A stretch of 64,000 nt of DNA from Halanaeroarchaeum sulfurireducens (lineage in GTDB: Archaea; Halobacteriota; Halobacteria; Halobacteriales; Halobacteriaceae), in assembly GCF_001011115.1 (NCBI RefSeq), contig NZ_CP008874.1, positions 1,378,440 through 1,442,439 of the forward strand. The letters run 5' to 3'. The notes below the pieces were generated by a model that did no database searches, was not told the DNA's origin, and saw only the letters and a list, made by a program, of their open reading frames with translations. Of the stretch, positions 1 through 7,228 are shown piece by piece (within the stretch, counting starts at the first letter, position 1; each line of letters begins with the position of its first letter). The position numbers were made by a program, and so were the translations under genes.

Positions 1-835
1 TTCGGACGGCCGCGAGGCAGCGGAAGCCGCGATCGAGGAAATGCGGGCCATCGAGCATCGGACGGACGCGACCGTCGAGGCCGTCACCGAGTTGAACGAG
101 ACGCTCTCGGAAATCGAGGACATCACCGACGTCATTCTCGACATCGCCGATCAGACGAACATTCTGGCGCTCAATGCGGGCATCGAGGCCGCCCGCGCCT
201 CCGGGGACGGTGACGGGTTCGCTGTCGTCGCGGAGGAGGTCAAGACCCTCGCCGAAGAGACCAAGGAGTCCGCCGAGGACATCGGGTCGCTCATCGACGA
301 GGTGCAAGAGCAATCCGAGGAGACCGTCTCGGAGATCGAGTCCATGACCGAGCGGGTGGACAGCGGTGTCGAAACGGTCGAAAACGCGACCGACGCCTTC
401 GAGCGAATGGCCGAGAACGTCTCCAACATCAACACCAGCATCCAGGAGGTAAGCGAGGCGACCGCCGATCAGGCCGAATCGACCCAGGACGTGGTGGCGA
501 TGGTCGAGGACATCTCCTCGATCAGCGCCCAGACGTCCGCGGAGGCCCAGACCGTGGCCGCCGCGGCCCAGGAACAGGCCGCGACACTGAACGACGTCGC
601 CCAGAATACGGACCGGCTGGCGTCGAACGCCCTCCAGCTCGAGGACACCCTGGAGGAATTCACGCTCCGCGAGGCAAAACGAACGGTCACGGACGTCGAA
701 ACGGGGACCGCGGACGTAAAAACGGGGAACACGGACGCCGAACCCCTTGGGGATGAGGGGCCCAGCGCAGAGATGGACGGCGGAGAGGGCAATGCCATGG
801 AGTGGCAGTCGGTCGCCACCGACGGCGGCGACTGA
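1..835 (+). CDS. Methyl-accepting chemotaxis transducer, C-terminal part
   Basis: The reading frame is open from the left edge of the window, so this is the 3' part of a longer gene. It encodes the cytoplasmic signalling rod of an MCP/Htr transducer: a long coiled coil whose hairpin tip is recognisable as [20 protein letters not shown] followed by [13 protein letters not shown], the near-invariant contact region for CheA and CheW. Glu/Gln-rich helices on both sides are the expected methylation bundles. The last 45 residues are an acidic, low-complexity tail. The sensor, membrane and HAMP parts lie outside the window, so the ligand cannot be inferred. No chemotaxis partner genes are in the window. 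Confidence 0.93.
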   Translation, partial: SDGREAAEAAIEEMRAIEHRTDATVEAVTELNETLSEIEDITDVILDIADQTNILALNAGIEAARASGDGDGFAVVAEEVKTLAEETKESAEDIGSLIDEVQEQSEETVSEIESMTERVDSGVETVENATDAFERMAENVSNINTSIQEVSEATADQAESTQDVVAMVEDISSISAQTSAEAQTVAAAAQEQAATLNDVAQNTDRLASNALQLEDTLEEFTLREAKRTVTDVETGTADVKTGNTDAEPLGDEGPSAEMDGGEGNAMEWQSVATDGGD

Positions 836-919
836 ATCGGGCGTTTTTCCGACCGGCGATTGCCCCGAGGAGTCCGACAAGCGGGGTATTCAAATGGTGT
901 GGTTCCCATACCCAGGGGT

Positions 920-1438
920 ATGGCAAAATATTCGACGGGTGGCTCCCCCGGCGGCGACGGTGGTGGGACCTGCGAACTCTGCGGAACGTCGACCGACGAT
1001 CTCCGTACCGTCACGGTCGCCGGTGCCAAACTGCAGGTGTGCCCGGACTGCGCCAGCCACGGCGACGGTGGCGGACCGAAACGGGACGCCGGGGGCGATG
1101 ACGGCACGAACGAACGCCGCGAGAGCCCCGGCAAGCGGGCCGCCCGGAACACCGCGCGAACACTCGACGCGGCGAGTGGGGATTCGGAGCACTGGGAAGA
1201 GGAGGGAACGAACTACGACCGCGACCAACTGCCCTACCTGGTCCGCGATTATGGCGAACGGGTCGTCCGAGCCCGCCAGGACGCGGGACTGAAACGAGAG
1301 GAATTGGCCACGGAACTCGAGATCCCCGAAACGGATCTCCTTGCGGTCGAGCAGGGACGTGCGACGCAGGCGGGCGTGGGCGGGTCGGTCATCGCCGCCC
1401 TGGAGGAACGGCTGGACGTCGAACTGGCCGACGAGTAG
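920..1438 (+). CDS. mbf1: Multiprotein bridging factor type 1 (aMBF1) with zinc ribbon
   Basis: A 172-residue protein. Residues about 15-45 hold a CxxC...CxxC zinc ribbon (CELCG and CPDCA); a disordered Gly/Asp/Arg linker follows; the last 75 residues are a Cro/C1-type helix-turn-helix (VRARQDAGLKREELATELEI). This order is the archaeal MBF1 arrangement, a transcription cofactor thought to bridge TBP and activators, and also ribosome-associated in some archaea. I start it at the ATG at 920 (MAKYSTGG) because homologues begin with the ribbon; the frame stays open upstream to 860, but those residues are not family-like. It is a single gene between the transducer and alaX. Confidence 0.85.
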   Translation: MAKYSTGGSPGGDGGGTCELCGTSTDDLRTVTVAGAKLQVCPDCASHGDGGGPKRDAGGDDGTNERRESPGKRAARNTARTLDAASGDSEHWEEEGTNYDRDQLPYLVRDYGERVVRARQDAGLKREELATELEIPETDLLAVEQGRATQAGVGGSVIAALEERLDVELADE

Positions 1439-1488
1439 CCACTCGGACCGAAATACCGTCTCGTTTTTACCCCGGGCCGCCATGTCGT

Positions 1489-2682
1489 GTGACGATGACG
1501 CATTCGCTCGCAGCGGCGGACCCGACGGTGACCGACTTCGACGCGACGATCGAGCGGGTCGACGGGACCGACGTGGTGCTGGAGGAGACGTACTTCTATC
1601 CGCAGGGCGGTGGGCAACCGGCAGATCGCGGGACCATCGAGGGCGTCCCGGTCGAGCACGTCGAGACTGTCGACGGCGATATCGTCCACCGACTCGAACG
1701 CGAGCCCTCCTTCGACGTCGACGACGAGGTGGTGGCCTCCGTCGACGACGAGTTCAGGCGATACACGATGCGGGCGCACACGGCGAGTCACATTCTGTAC
1801 GGGGCGGGCCGGCGGCTCCTGAACGATCTGGGCTACGGTGGTTTCGGCATCACCAACGAGAAGGTGCGCGTCGACTTCGAGACCACGACCGACGTCACCG
1901 ACGACGTTCTCGTGGAACTCGAGCGGTTGACCAACCGGGCGATCTGGGAGTCGCGTGACGTCGCCTGGGAAGAGGTCCCGAGAGCGGAGGCACTGGATCG
2001 CGAGGAGGTTGCCTTCAACGAAGCCACCGAGGAGGGCGTCATGAACGATGCAGACACCGTTCGGATCGTAACCATCGAGGACTGGGACGTTGCAGCCTGT
2101 GGCGGCACACACGTGGCCAACACCCGAGAAATCGGCGGGGTGACGGTGCAGGAACGGTCGAATCCCGGGGAGGGGCTCACGCGGGTCGAATTTGCCGTCG
2201 GCCCGACCGGCATTCGTCGGCGGGCGACCGAACACCGGGCGGCGCTGTCTGCTGCGCGCTCGATCGGCACCAGCGTCGAGGACCTCCCCGAAGCGGTCGA
2301 ACGGCTCATCGACGAACGCGATGCCCTCGAGGCGGAGGTCCGCTCGCTCACCGACGAGGTGCTGGAGAGTCGTCTGGCGGAACTGGACCGGGTCGAGCAG
2401 GACGGCCAGACGTGGCGCATCGGCGTCGTGAACGACTTCGACTCGAACGAGGTCGGCGAGAAGATCCAAAAACGCGTCGGGACGGACGATGACGTTATCG
2501 CTGTATCGGGCGGGGGTGGCCGGCCCTTCGTCGTCGTCGCGTCGTCGGGTGACGTCGACGCGAACCGGGTCGTCGAGGACGTTACCGACGAGTTCGGCGG
2601 TGGCGGTGGCGGCGGTCCGACGTTCGCCCAGGGTGGCGGGCTCGACGCCGACCCCGAGGAGGTCGTGACGTTCCTGTCGTGA
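1489..2682 (+). CDS. alaX: Alanyl-tRNA editing protein AlaX-type with DHHA1 domain
   Basis: A 397-residue free-standing homologue of the editing half of alanyl-tRNA synthetase, which hydrolyses Ser- or Gly-tRNA(Ala). The N-terminal barrel (YFYPQGGGQPADRG, residues about 30-45) is followed by the editing core with the zinc motifs HTASH (about 97-101) and CGGTH (204-208). A coiled-coil segment leads into a C-terminal DHHA1 domain ending in a six-glycine run and GPTFAQGGG, the tRNA-binding C-Ala region, so this is the long AlaX form. Start is GTG at 1489 or the ATG at 1495; the choice changes only two residues. Confidence 0.9.
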   Translation: MTMTHSLAAADPTVTDFDATIERVDGTDVVLEETYFYPQGGGQPADRGTIEGVPVEHVETVDGDIVHRLEREPSFDVDDEVVASVDDEFRRYTMRAHTASHILYGAGRRLLNDLGYGGFGITNEKVRVDFETTTDVTDDVLVELERLTNRAIWESRDVAWEEVPRAEALDREEVAFNEATEEGVMNDADTVRIVTIEDWDVAACGGTHVANTREIGGVTVQERSNPGEGLTRVEFAVGPTGIRRRATEHRAALSAARSIGTSVEDLPEAVERLIDERDALEAEVRSLTDEVLESRLAELDRVEQDGQTWRIGVVNDFDSNEVGEKIQKRVGTDDDVIAVSGGGGRPFVVVASSGDVDANRVVEDVTDEFGGGGGGGPTFAQGGGLDADPEEVVTFLS

Positions 2683-2729
2683 CCGGCGGGGACCCATCAT
2701 TTTTAGGACAGCTCCACGTAGTTGAATAC

Positions 2730-2849
2730 ATGGAACACTCGGCCGAGCGGCCTACCGCGGGTTCGGGGGCTCACAGTGTGCTGCCAGTGGGCGACAAATG
2801 GCCTCCACTGGCCACCCACGACGATTGTGGTTCCGGATGGGGCCCGTGA
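2730..2849 (+). other. Intergenic stretch with inverted repeat and a 39-codon ORF
   Basis: Between alaX and the HAD gene there is an ATG-initiated 39-residue reading frame (MEHSAERPTAG...) with no recognisable motif. Within it, CCAGTGG and CCACTGG form a 7-bp inverted repeat separated by 14 bp, and the HAD start codon follows 6 bp after the frame ends. It could be a leader structure for the downstream gene or a chance open frame. Nothing supports translation, so I do not call it a gene. Confidence 0.25.
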
Positions 2850-2855
2850 TCGTCA

Positions 2856-3386
2856 ATGACCGATCAGGTGAACCAGTACGGTGCGATCCTCTACGACCTC
2901 GACGGGACGCTCGTCACGCTCGCAGTCGACTGGTCCACCGTCGAGTACGAGATATCGACGGCACTCCGGGATGCCGGTGTAGATCCCGACGGACTGGAGA
3001 CCTGGGACTTGCTCGACGCTGCCGACGACGTGGGCGTCCGAACGGAGGTCGAGGAGATCCTCACGCGCCACGAACGGGAGGGCGCTCGGCGGGCGCTCCG
3101 ACTCCCTCTCGCCGATGATCTACCCGGTACCGGCGTGCCCACGGGCGTCGTCTCGCTCAACGCGGAGGCGGCAGTCCGTATCGCACTCGAGAAGGAGTCG
3201 TTACTCGAGTTCGTCGACGTCGTCGTCGGCCGAGACACGGTGAGCGCGCGAAAACCGGACCCGGAACCGTTGCTCGCGGCCCTGCAAGCCCTCTCCGTGG
3301 CGCCCAGCGATGCCCTGTTCGTCGGAGACAGCGAGACGGACGAACGGGCCGCCGCCCGGGCCGGTGTGGCGTTCAGGCGCGTGTGA
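2856..3386 (+). CDS. HAD-superfamily hydrolase (phosphoglycolate phosphatase-like)
   Basis: A 176-residue phosphatase of the haloacid dehalogenase superfamily. Motif I is YDLDGTL with the nucleophile and acid at Asp14 and Asp16; the small helical cap spans about residues 20-95; motif II is the weaker GVVSLN; motif III is the lysine of ARKPDPEPLL; motif IV is VGDSETDERAA. It is shorter than typical phosphoglycolate phosphatases (about 215 residues). The substrate cannot be read from sequence. Its last codons (FRRV-stop) form the first unit of a tandem repeat array that fills the gap to the convergent gene. Confidence 0.82.
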   Translation: MTDQVNQYGAILYDLDGTLVTLAVDWSTVEYEISTALRDAGVDPDGLETWDLLDAADDVGVRTEVEEILTRHEREGARRALRLPLADDLPGTGVPTGVVSLNAEAAVRIALEKESLLEFVDVVVGRDTVSARKPDPEPLLAALQALSVAPSDALFVGDSETDERAAARAGVAFRRV

Positions 3387-3546
3387 GCCTGACGGTCAGG
3401 TGCGGGTGCGTCTGGCGGTCAGGTGCGGGTGCGTCTGGCGGTCAGGTGCGGGTGCGTCTGGCGGTCAGGTGCGGGTGCGTCTGGCGGTCAGGTGTGTGAA
3501 TCTGGCGTTCAGGCGTTCAGAGGTGTGTGAATCTGACGTTCAGGCA
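3370..3546. repeat. 23-bp tandem repeat array between convergent genes
   Basis: About eight copies of a unit with the core GTCAGGTGCGGGTGCGTCTG lie head to tail. Four central copies of 23 bp (3393-3484) are identical; the outer copies are diverged and read GTTCAGG...GTGTGAATCTG. The array begins inside the last codons and stop of the HAD gene and ends in the last codons of the opposing gene at 3540. The 23-bp period is not a multiple of three, so it is not coding. There are no unique spacers, so it is not CRISPR. Confidence 0.9.
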
Positions 3547-3800
3547 CGTGATAGCCGCGCGTACGCAAAGACGGCGATACTGACGACCAGCCAGACGAAG
3601 GCCCCGACGCGGACGGCGAAGGCAAGGCGGTCGGACCACGTCGGAAGGTCGGCCCACAGCGCGAACACCACGACGAGCGGTGCACCGACCACGATCGAGA
3701 GGACGAAGGTGACCTGGAGGACCCACCCGTAATCGACGCCGGTTGGCTCGGTCGATTCGACAGGTTCGGGCACGCGCCGATAGACGTGCGCGGTTGTCAT
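3540..3800 (-). CDS. Small two-helix membrane protein (haloarchaeal DUF5822-like)
   Basis: An 86-residue protein with a soluble N-terminus (MTTAHVYRRVPEPVEST) and two hydrophobic segments, about residues 28-48 (VTFVLSIVVGAPLVVVFALW) and 62-82 (FAVRVGAFVWLVVSIAVFAY). The VDYGWVLQVTF stretch resembles a small conserved haloarchaeal family that I remember as DUF5822; this assignment is from memory and uncertain. Function is unknown. It converges on the HAD gene, and its stop codon lies inside the repeat array. It is divergent from panB with a 63-bp gap. Confidence 0.65.
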   Translation of the reverse strand: MTTAHVYRRVPEPVESTEPTGVDYGWVLQVTFVLSIVVGAPLVVVFALWADLPTWSDRLAFAVRVGAFVWLVVSIAVFAYARLSRA

Positions 3801-3863
3801 AAATCGCCGTCATCGGCGTCGGGATCGGGAACGTTTACCACGATGGGACGGTGATGATCCCCT

Positions 3864-4676
3864 ATGTCGACCGTCCAGGACCTCCGCCGAGGGGCCGGCG
3901 ACCAGCCGATAACGATGCTCACCGCCTACGACGCGCCCACCGCGGCCATCGTCGATCAGGCGGGAATCGACGTAATCCTCGTCGGCGACAGCATGGGCAA
4001 CGCCGTGCTCGGCTACGATACGACACTGCCGGTAACGGTCGCGGAGGTCGAAAGTCGTACCGCTGCCGTCTCCCGGGCCACCGAGGACGCGCTGGTGGTC
4101 GCGGACATGCCCTTTCTCTCCGTCGGCGTGGACATGGCCCAGAGCGTCGAGCACTGCGGACAAATGCTCAAGGAGGCCGACGCCAACGCTGTCAAGATCG
4201 AGAGCGGCCCCCACACGGTCGAGCTCACCGAACGGCTCACCGATCTCGGAATCCCGGTCATGGCCCACCTCGGGTTGACACCACAGCACGTCAATCAGCT
4301 GGGTGGATACGCTCGGCAGGGGACGACGACCGAGGCCGCAAAGCGAATGCTCGACCTCGCCGAGGCCCACGAGGACGCGGGCGCCTTTTCGGTCGTCCTC
4401 GAGCACGTCCCGGCCAACGTGGCCGAGGGGATCTCCGGAGCACTCGACATCCCGACCATCGGCATCGGTGCCGGCCCCCACACCGACGGGCAGGTGCTCG
4501 TGCTCACCGACGTCTTCGGGCTCTCCGAGAACTCGCCGCCCTTCTCGAAGCAGTTCGGCGACGTGCGCACCGAGATGGAATCGGCGGTGGCGGCCTACCG
4601 CGAGGCCGTCGAGTCGGGGTCGTTCCCGGCGGCAGAACACAGCCACGTCGCAGACGACATCGAAGACGTCTACTGA
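3864..4676 (+). CDS. panB: 3-methyl-2-oxobutanoate hydroxymethyltransferase
   Basis: A 270-residue ketopantoate hydroxymethyltransferase, the first step of pantothenate and CoA synthesis: it transfers a hydroxymethyl group from methylene-folate (or its archaeal counterpart) to 2-oxoisovalerate. Family motifs are all present: MLTAYDAPTA, the metal-binding VGDSMGN, VVADMPF, the lysine in AVKIESG, and the catalytic region MAHLGLTPQ. Length matches the family and there is no fusion. No other CoA gene is nearby, consistent with the scattered pathway in archaea. Confidence 0.96.
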   Translation: MSTVQDLRRGAGDQPITMLTAYDAPTAAIVDQAGIDVILVGDSMGNAVLGYDTTLPVTVAEVESRTAAVSRATEDALVVADMPFLSVGVDMAQSVEHCGQMLKEADANAVKIESGPHTVELTERLTDLGIPVMAHLGLTPQHVNQLGGYARQGTTTEAAKRMLDLAEAHEDAGAFSVVLEHVPANVAEGISGALDIPTIGIGAGPHTDGQVLVLTDVFGLSENSPPFSKQFGDVRTEMESAVAAYREAVESGSFPAAEHSHVADDIEDVY

Positions 4677-4749
4677 CCGGTCGTCGTCCGGCCCGTCCTG
4701 TCTTCGCCCTCACACTTTATGCCGGTGCGCTCGTAGGTTTTCGCGGACC

Positions 4750-6054
4750 ATGTCAACAGAGGACGTTCACGACGAACTGATCGTCGAGGAGTACACAAAG
4801 GGCCTCGTCGGCCCGGAGGTCGAGTGGGCCGGGACGGTCGCCGACGGCGGGACCGTCAGAACGCACACTCCACCAGCCTGCTGGGGACCGATGATCACGC
4901 CGTCGTTCAAAGGGGGCCACGAGGTGACCCGACCGATCGCCGTCGAGGGGGCCACCGTCGGCGACGCAATCGCCATTCACCTCCGGGACATCGAGGTGAC
5001 GAGCGTCGCGACGAGTACCGGAACGATGTCGCCACGAGAGGGGGCCTTCGGCGAGGATCCGTTCGTGGACCACGTCTGCCCGGAGTGTGGCGCGAAATGG
5101 CCCGAAACGGTCGTCGAGGGGACCGGTGAGGACGCGATCCGGTGTGCGGAGTGTGGGGCCGAGGCTTCACCGTTCGCCTTCGAGTACGGCATCACGACCG
5201 TCTTCGACGAGGACCGTGAGGTGGGAATCACCGTCGACGCGGACGCGGCCCACGATCTTGCGCTCCGGGCGGAGGAGGCCGCGGCCCTCCCCGAGAACGC
5301 CGAACAGCATCCAATACTCCTCTACGAACCCTCCGAGATGCCGGGCACGCTCGGCCACCTGCGCCCGTTCGTGGGTAACATCGGCTCTACCCCGCCCATC
5401 GAGATGCCCGACTCGCACAACGCCGGCGACTTCGGGCAGAACCTGGTCGGCGCCGAACACGACTGGGGCCTGACCGAGGACGAACTGGCCCAGCGCACCG
5501 ACGGCCACATGGACGTGAACGCGGTCCGCCCCGGAGCGGTGCTGATCGTCCCGGTGGCCGTCGAGGGCGGCGGGATCTACGTGGGCGACATGCACGCAAA
5601 CCAGGGCGACGGCGAGCTGGCCCTCCACACGACCGACGTGAGCGGCTGGACGGAGTTCGACGTCGAGGTGATCGAGGGCCTGGACATCGACGGGCCACTG
5701 CTATTGCCCAACGAGTCGGACCTCTCGTACATCAGCGCACCGTACTCGGACGATGACGTCGATCGTGGGCGCGCGCTCGGGGCGGAGTACGACGTCGACG
5801 TCGAGACGGACGTCGGCCCGATACAGGTCATCGGATCGGGCGAGACCATCAACGCCGCCACCGAGAACGCCTACGATCGCGCCGAGTCGTTGCTCGGAAT
5901 GAGTACCGGCGAAATCCGGACCAGGGCGACGTTCACCGGCGAGGTGGAGGTTGGTCGTCTCCCCGGCGTGGTCCAGTTGAGCCTGCTGGTGCCCATGGAC
6001 GTGCTGGCCGATCGCGGGATCGACCACCTCGTGCGCGAGCAGTACGGGCTGTGA
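4750..6054 (+). CDS. Acetamidase/formamidase family protein with zinc-ribbon insert
   Basis: A 434-residue member of the FmdA/AmdA family, which hydrolyses formamide or acetamide to ammonia. Typical features are THTPPACWGP near residue 40, the conserved core PFVGNIGSTP...EMPDSHNAGDFGQ, and GGGIYVGDMHANQGDGE. An insert near residues 115-140 carries a CPECG...CAECG zinc ribbon. Start is ATG 4750. Substrate preference cannot be decided, and there is no associated amide transporter. It stands alone, convergent with the alpha/beta hydrolase whose stop directly abuts it. Confidence 0.85.
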   Translation: MSTEDVHDELIVEEYTKGLVGPEVEWAGTVADGGTVRTHTPPACWGPMITPSFKGGHEVTRPIAVEGATVGDAIAIHLRDIEVTSVATSTGTMSPREGAFGEDPFVDHVCPECGAKWPETVVEGTGEDAIRCAECGAEASPFAFEYGITTVFDEDREVGITVDADAAHDLALRAEEAAALPENAEQHPILLYEPSEMPGTLGHLRPFVGNIGSTPPIEMPDSHNAGDFGQNLVGAEHDWGLTEDELAQRTDGHMDVNAVRPGAVLIVPVAVEGGGIYVGDMHANQGDGELALHTTDVSGWTEFDVEVIEGLDIDGPLLLPNESDLSYISAPYSDDDVDRGRALGAEYDVDVETDVGPIQVIGSGETINAATENAYDRAESLLGMSTGEIRTRATFTGEVEVGRLPGVVQLSLLVPMDVLADRGIDHLVREQYGL

Positions 6055-6828
6055 TCACCGTTCGTCGAGAAACTCCCGAAGGGCCGCGTTGAACCGGTCT
6101 GGCACCTCGAGCATCGCGAGGTGCGCCGCGTCGGGGAGGGTCGTCCACGTGCCATCGGGCAGTTCGGTCGCGAGGTACTCGTGGTAGGACGGTGGGGTCA
6201 ACTGGTCGTGCTCGCCGGTCAGTGCGAGCGTGGGGGTGGCAATCTCGTCGATCCGCCCTCGCTCGTCGAAGGTGTGACTCGCGAGGAAGTCCCGTTCGGT
6301 GACCCGTCGGCCCACTGCGCGCATGGCCTCGCGGGACAGTGTCTCGAGGCGCGGATCGGGGTCGTGAAAGAGCCGATCCTCCCCGTGGAGGAAGTCGATG
6401 GCGCGTTCGAAGTCCTCTGCGAGCCACTCCCTGAGTTCCGCAAGGACGGCGAGCTTTGCTCCGGACCCTGCGAGGACCGCGGCGTCGACCCCCGGGTCGC
6501 CTTCGAGCAGCACCGAGAGAACGATCGCACCGCCGAGGGAGTTACCGATCAGGACGTCGCCGCCGACGTCCTCGGTCACGGCGAGGACGTCCTCGACGTA
6601 CCGGTCTCGCGCCGTGGATCCGTCGGTCGTGGGTACGTCGTCCGACTCACCGTGGCCGCTCAGATCGAGGGCGACCACGCGATACTCGCTCGCGAGTCGT
6701 GAGAGCTGTGACGTCCAGACCTCGTGGGTGCCGCCGCTCCCGTGAACGAACACGAGCGTGGCCCCGGAGGCCCCTCGGTCGGCGACCCGAAACGCGGTTC
6801 GCCGGTCGTCGTGACGGATCGATCGCAT
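6055..6828 (-). CDS. Alpha/beta hydrolase
   Basis: A 257-residue single-domain hydrolase when started at the ATG at 6828 (MRSIRHDDRRTAFRV); the frame extends upstream to 6906 but those residues are Arg-rich and unlike the family. The oxyanion region is VFVHGSGGTHEVW, the nucleophile elbow is GNSLGG (Ser), the acid is probably the Asp of TGEHDQLTPP, and the histidine is in DAAHLAMLEVP. The catalytic triad is complete. Substrate unknown; related sequences include esterases and ring-cleavage hydrolases. Confidence 0.88.
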   Translation of the reverse strand: MRSIRHDDRRTAFRVADRGASGATLVFVHGSGGTHEVWTSQLSRLASEYRVVALDLSGHGESDDVPTTDGSTARDRYVEDVLAVTEDVGGDVLIGNSLGGAIVLSVLLEGDPGVDAAVLAGSGAKLAVLAELREWLAEDFERAIDFLHGEDRLFHDPDPRLETLSREAMRAVGRRVTERDFLASHTFDERGRIDEIATPTLALTGEHDQLTPPSYHEYLATELPDGTWTTLPDAAHLAMLEVPDRFNAALREFLDER

Positions 6829-6940
6829 ACCGTGGCACTCGTGGGCCCAACGCATCAACGTTCGGTCTGGATGCGAGCGGAACCGCAATTCGACACTAAC
6901 CGGCAATCAATGCGCATGCGGGTGGTTTTGGGACGCAAGA

Positions 6941-6973
6941 TTTATATATCGGAACGGCTAACGTGGTGTTAGC
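6941..6973 (+). promoter_or_regulatory. TATA box and HSR1-type palindrome of the hsp20-like/cdc48 operon
   Basis: A strong TATA element (TTTATATA, 6941-6948) sits about 30 bp before the ATG at 6977. Directly downstream, over the expected start site, is the perfect palindrome GCTAAC-GTGGT-GTTAGC (6957-6973). Its core CTAAC-N5-GTTAG is identical to the site I recall for the Archaeoglobus fulgidus heat-shock regulator HSR1, which controls its own hsp20-cdc48 operon. Repression by occluding the start site is the natural reading; no regulator gene lies next to it here. Confidence 0.75.
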
Positions 6974-6976
6974 AAG

Positions 6977-7228
6977 ATGGAATCCGCACCCCACCAGGCC
7001 CGCGACGAGGTGTTGTATCGCCAGTACGACTACGGTGACGAAACGGTGTTCGTCGCCGACCTCGGTGCGAGCGGCATGAATGCGTCCGTGGACGTCATCG
7101 GGGGGACCGCGATCGTGGTCCTCGATACCCCGGAGGGGTCCGAACAGTACGAGTTCGACGTTCCGGCGGGGGACGCGCATACGTTTATTTCGAATGGCGT
7201 GCTTACTGTCGAGGTGAGCGAAGAATGA
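6977..7228 (+). CDS. Mini Hsp20/alpha-crystallin-like protein upstream of Cdc48
   Basis: An 83-residue protein whose C-terminal half has the strand pattern of the alpha-crystallin fold and ends in [11 protein letters not shown], the classic final strand of small heat-shock proteins (NGVLTV). The I-x-I tail needed for oligomer assembly is absent and the domain is shorter than a standard Hsp20, so it is probably a divergent relative or adaptor rather than a typical chaperone. It overlaps cdc48 by 4 bp (ATGA), so the two are translationally coupled, which suggests a client-handling or cofactor role for Cdc48. Function is inferred from fold resemblance and context only. Confidence 0.7.
   Translation: MESAPHQARDEVLYRQYDYGDETVFVADLGASGMNASVDVIGGTAIVVLDTPEGSEQYEFDVPAGDAHTFISNGVLTVEVSEE

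Noticed and set aside
3393-3484. Possible CRISPR array
   Set aside because: Units abut directly with no unique spacers, and there are no cas genes in the window.
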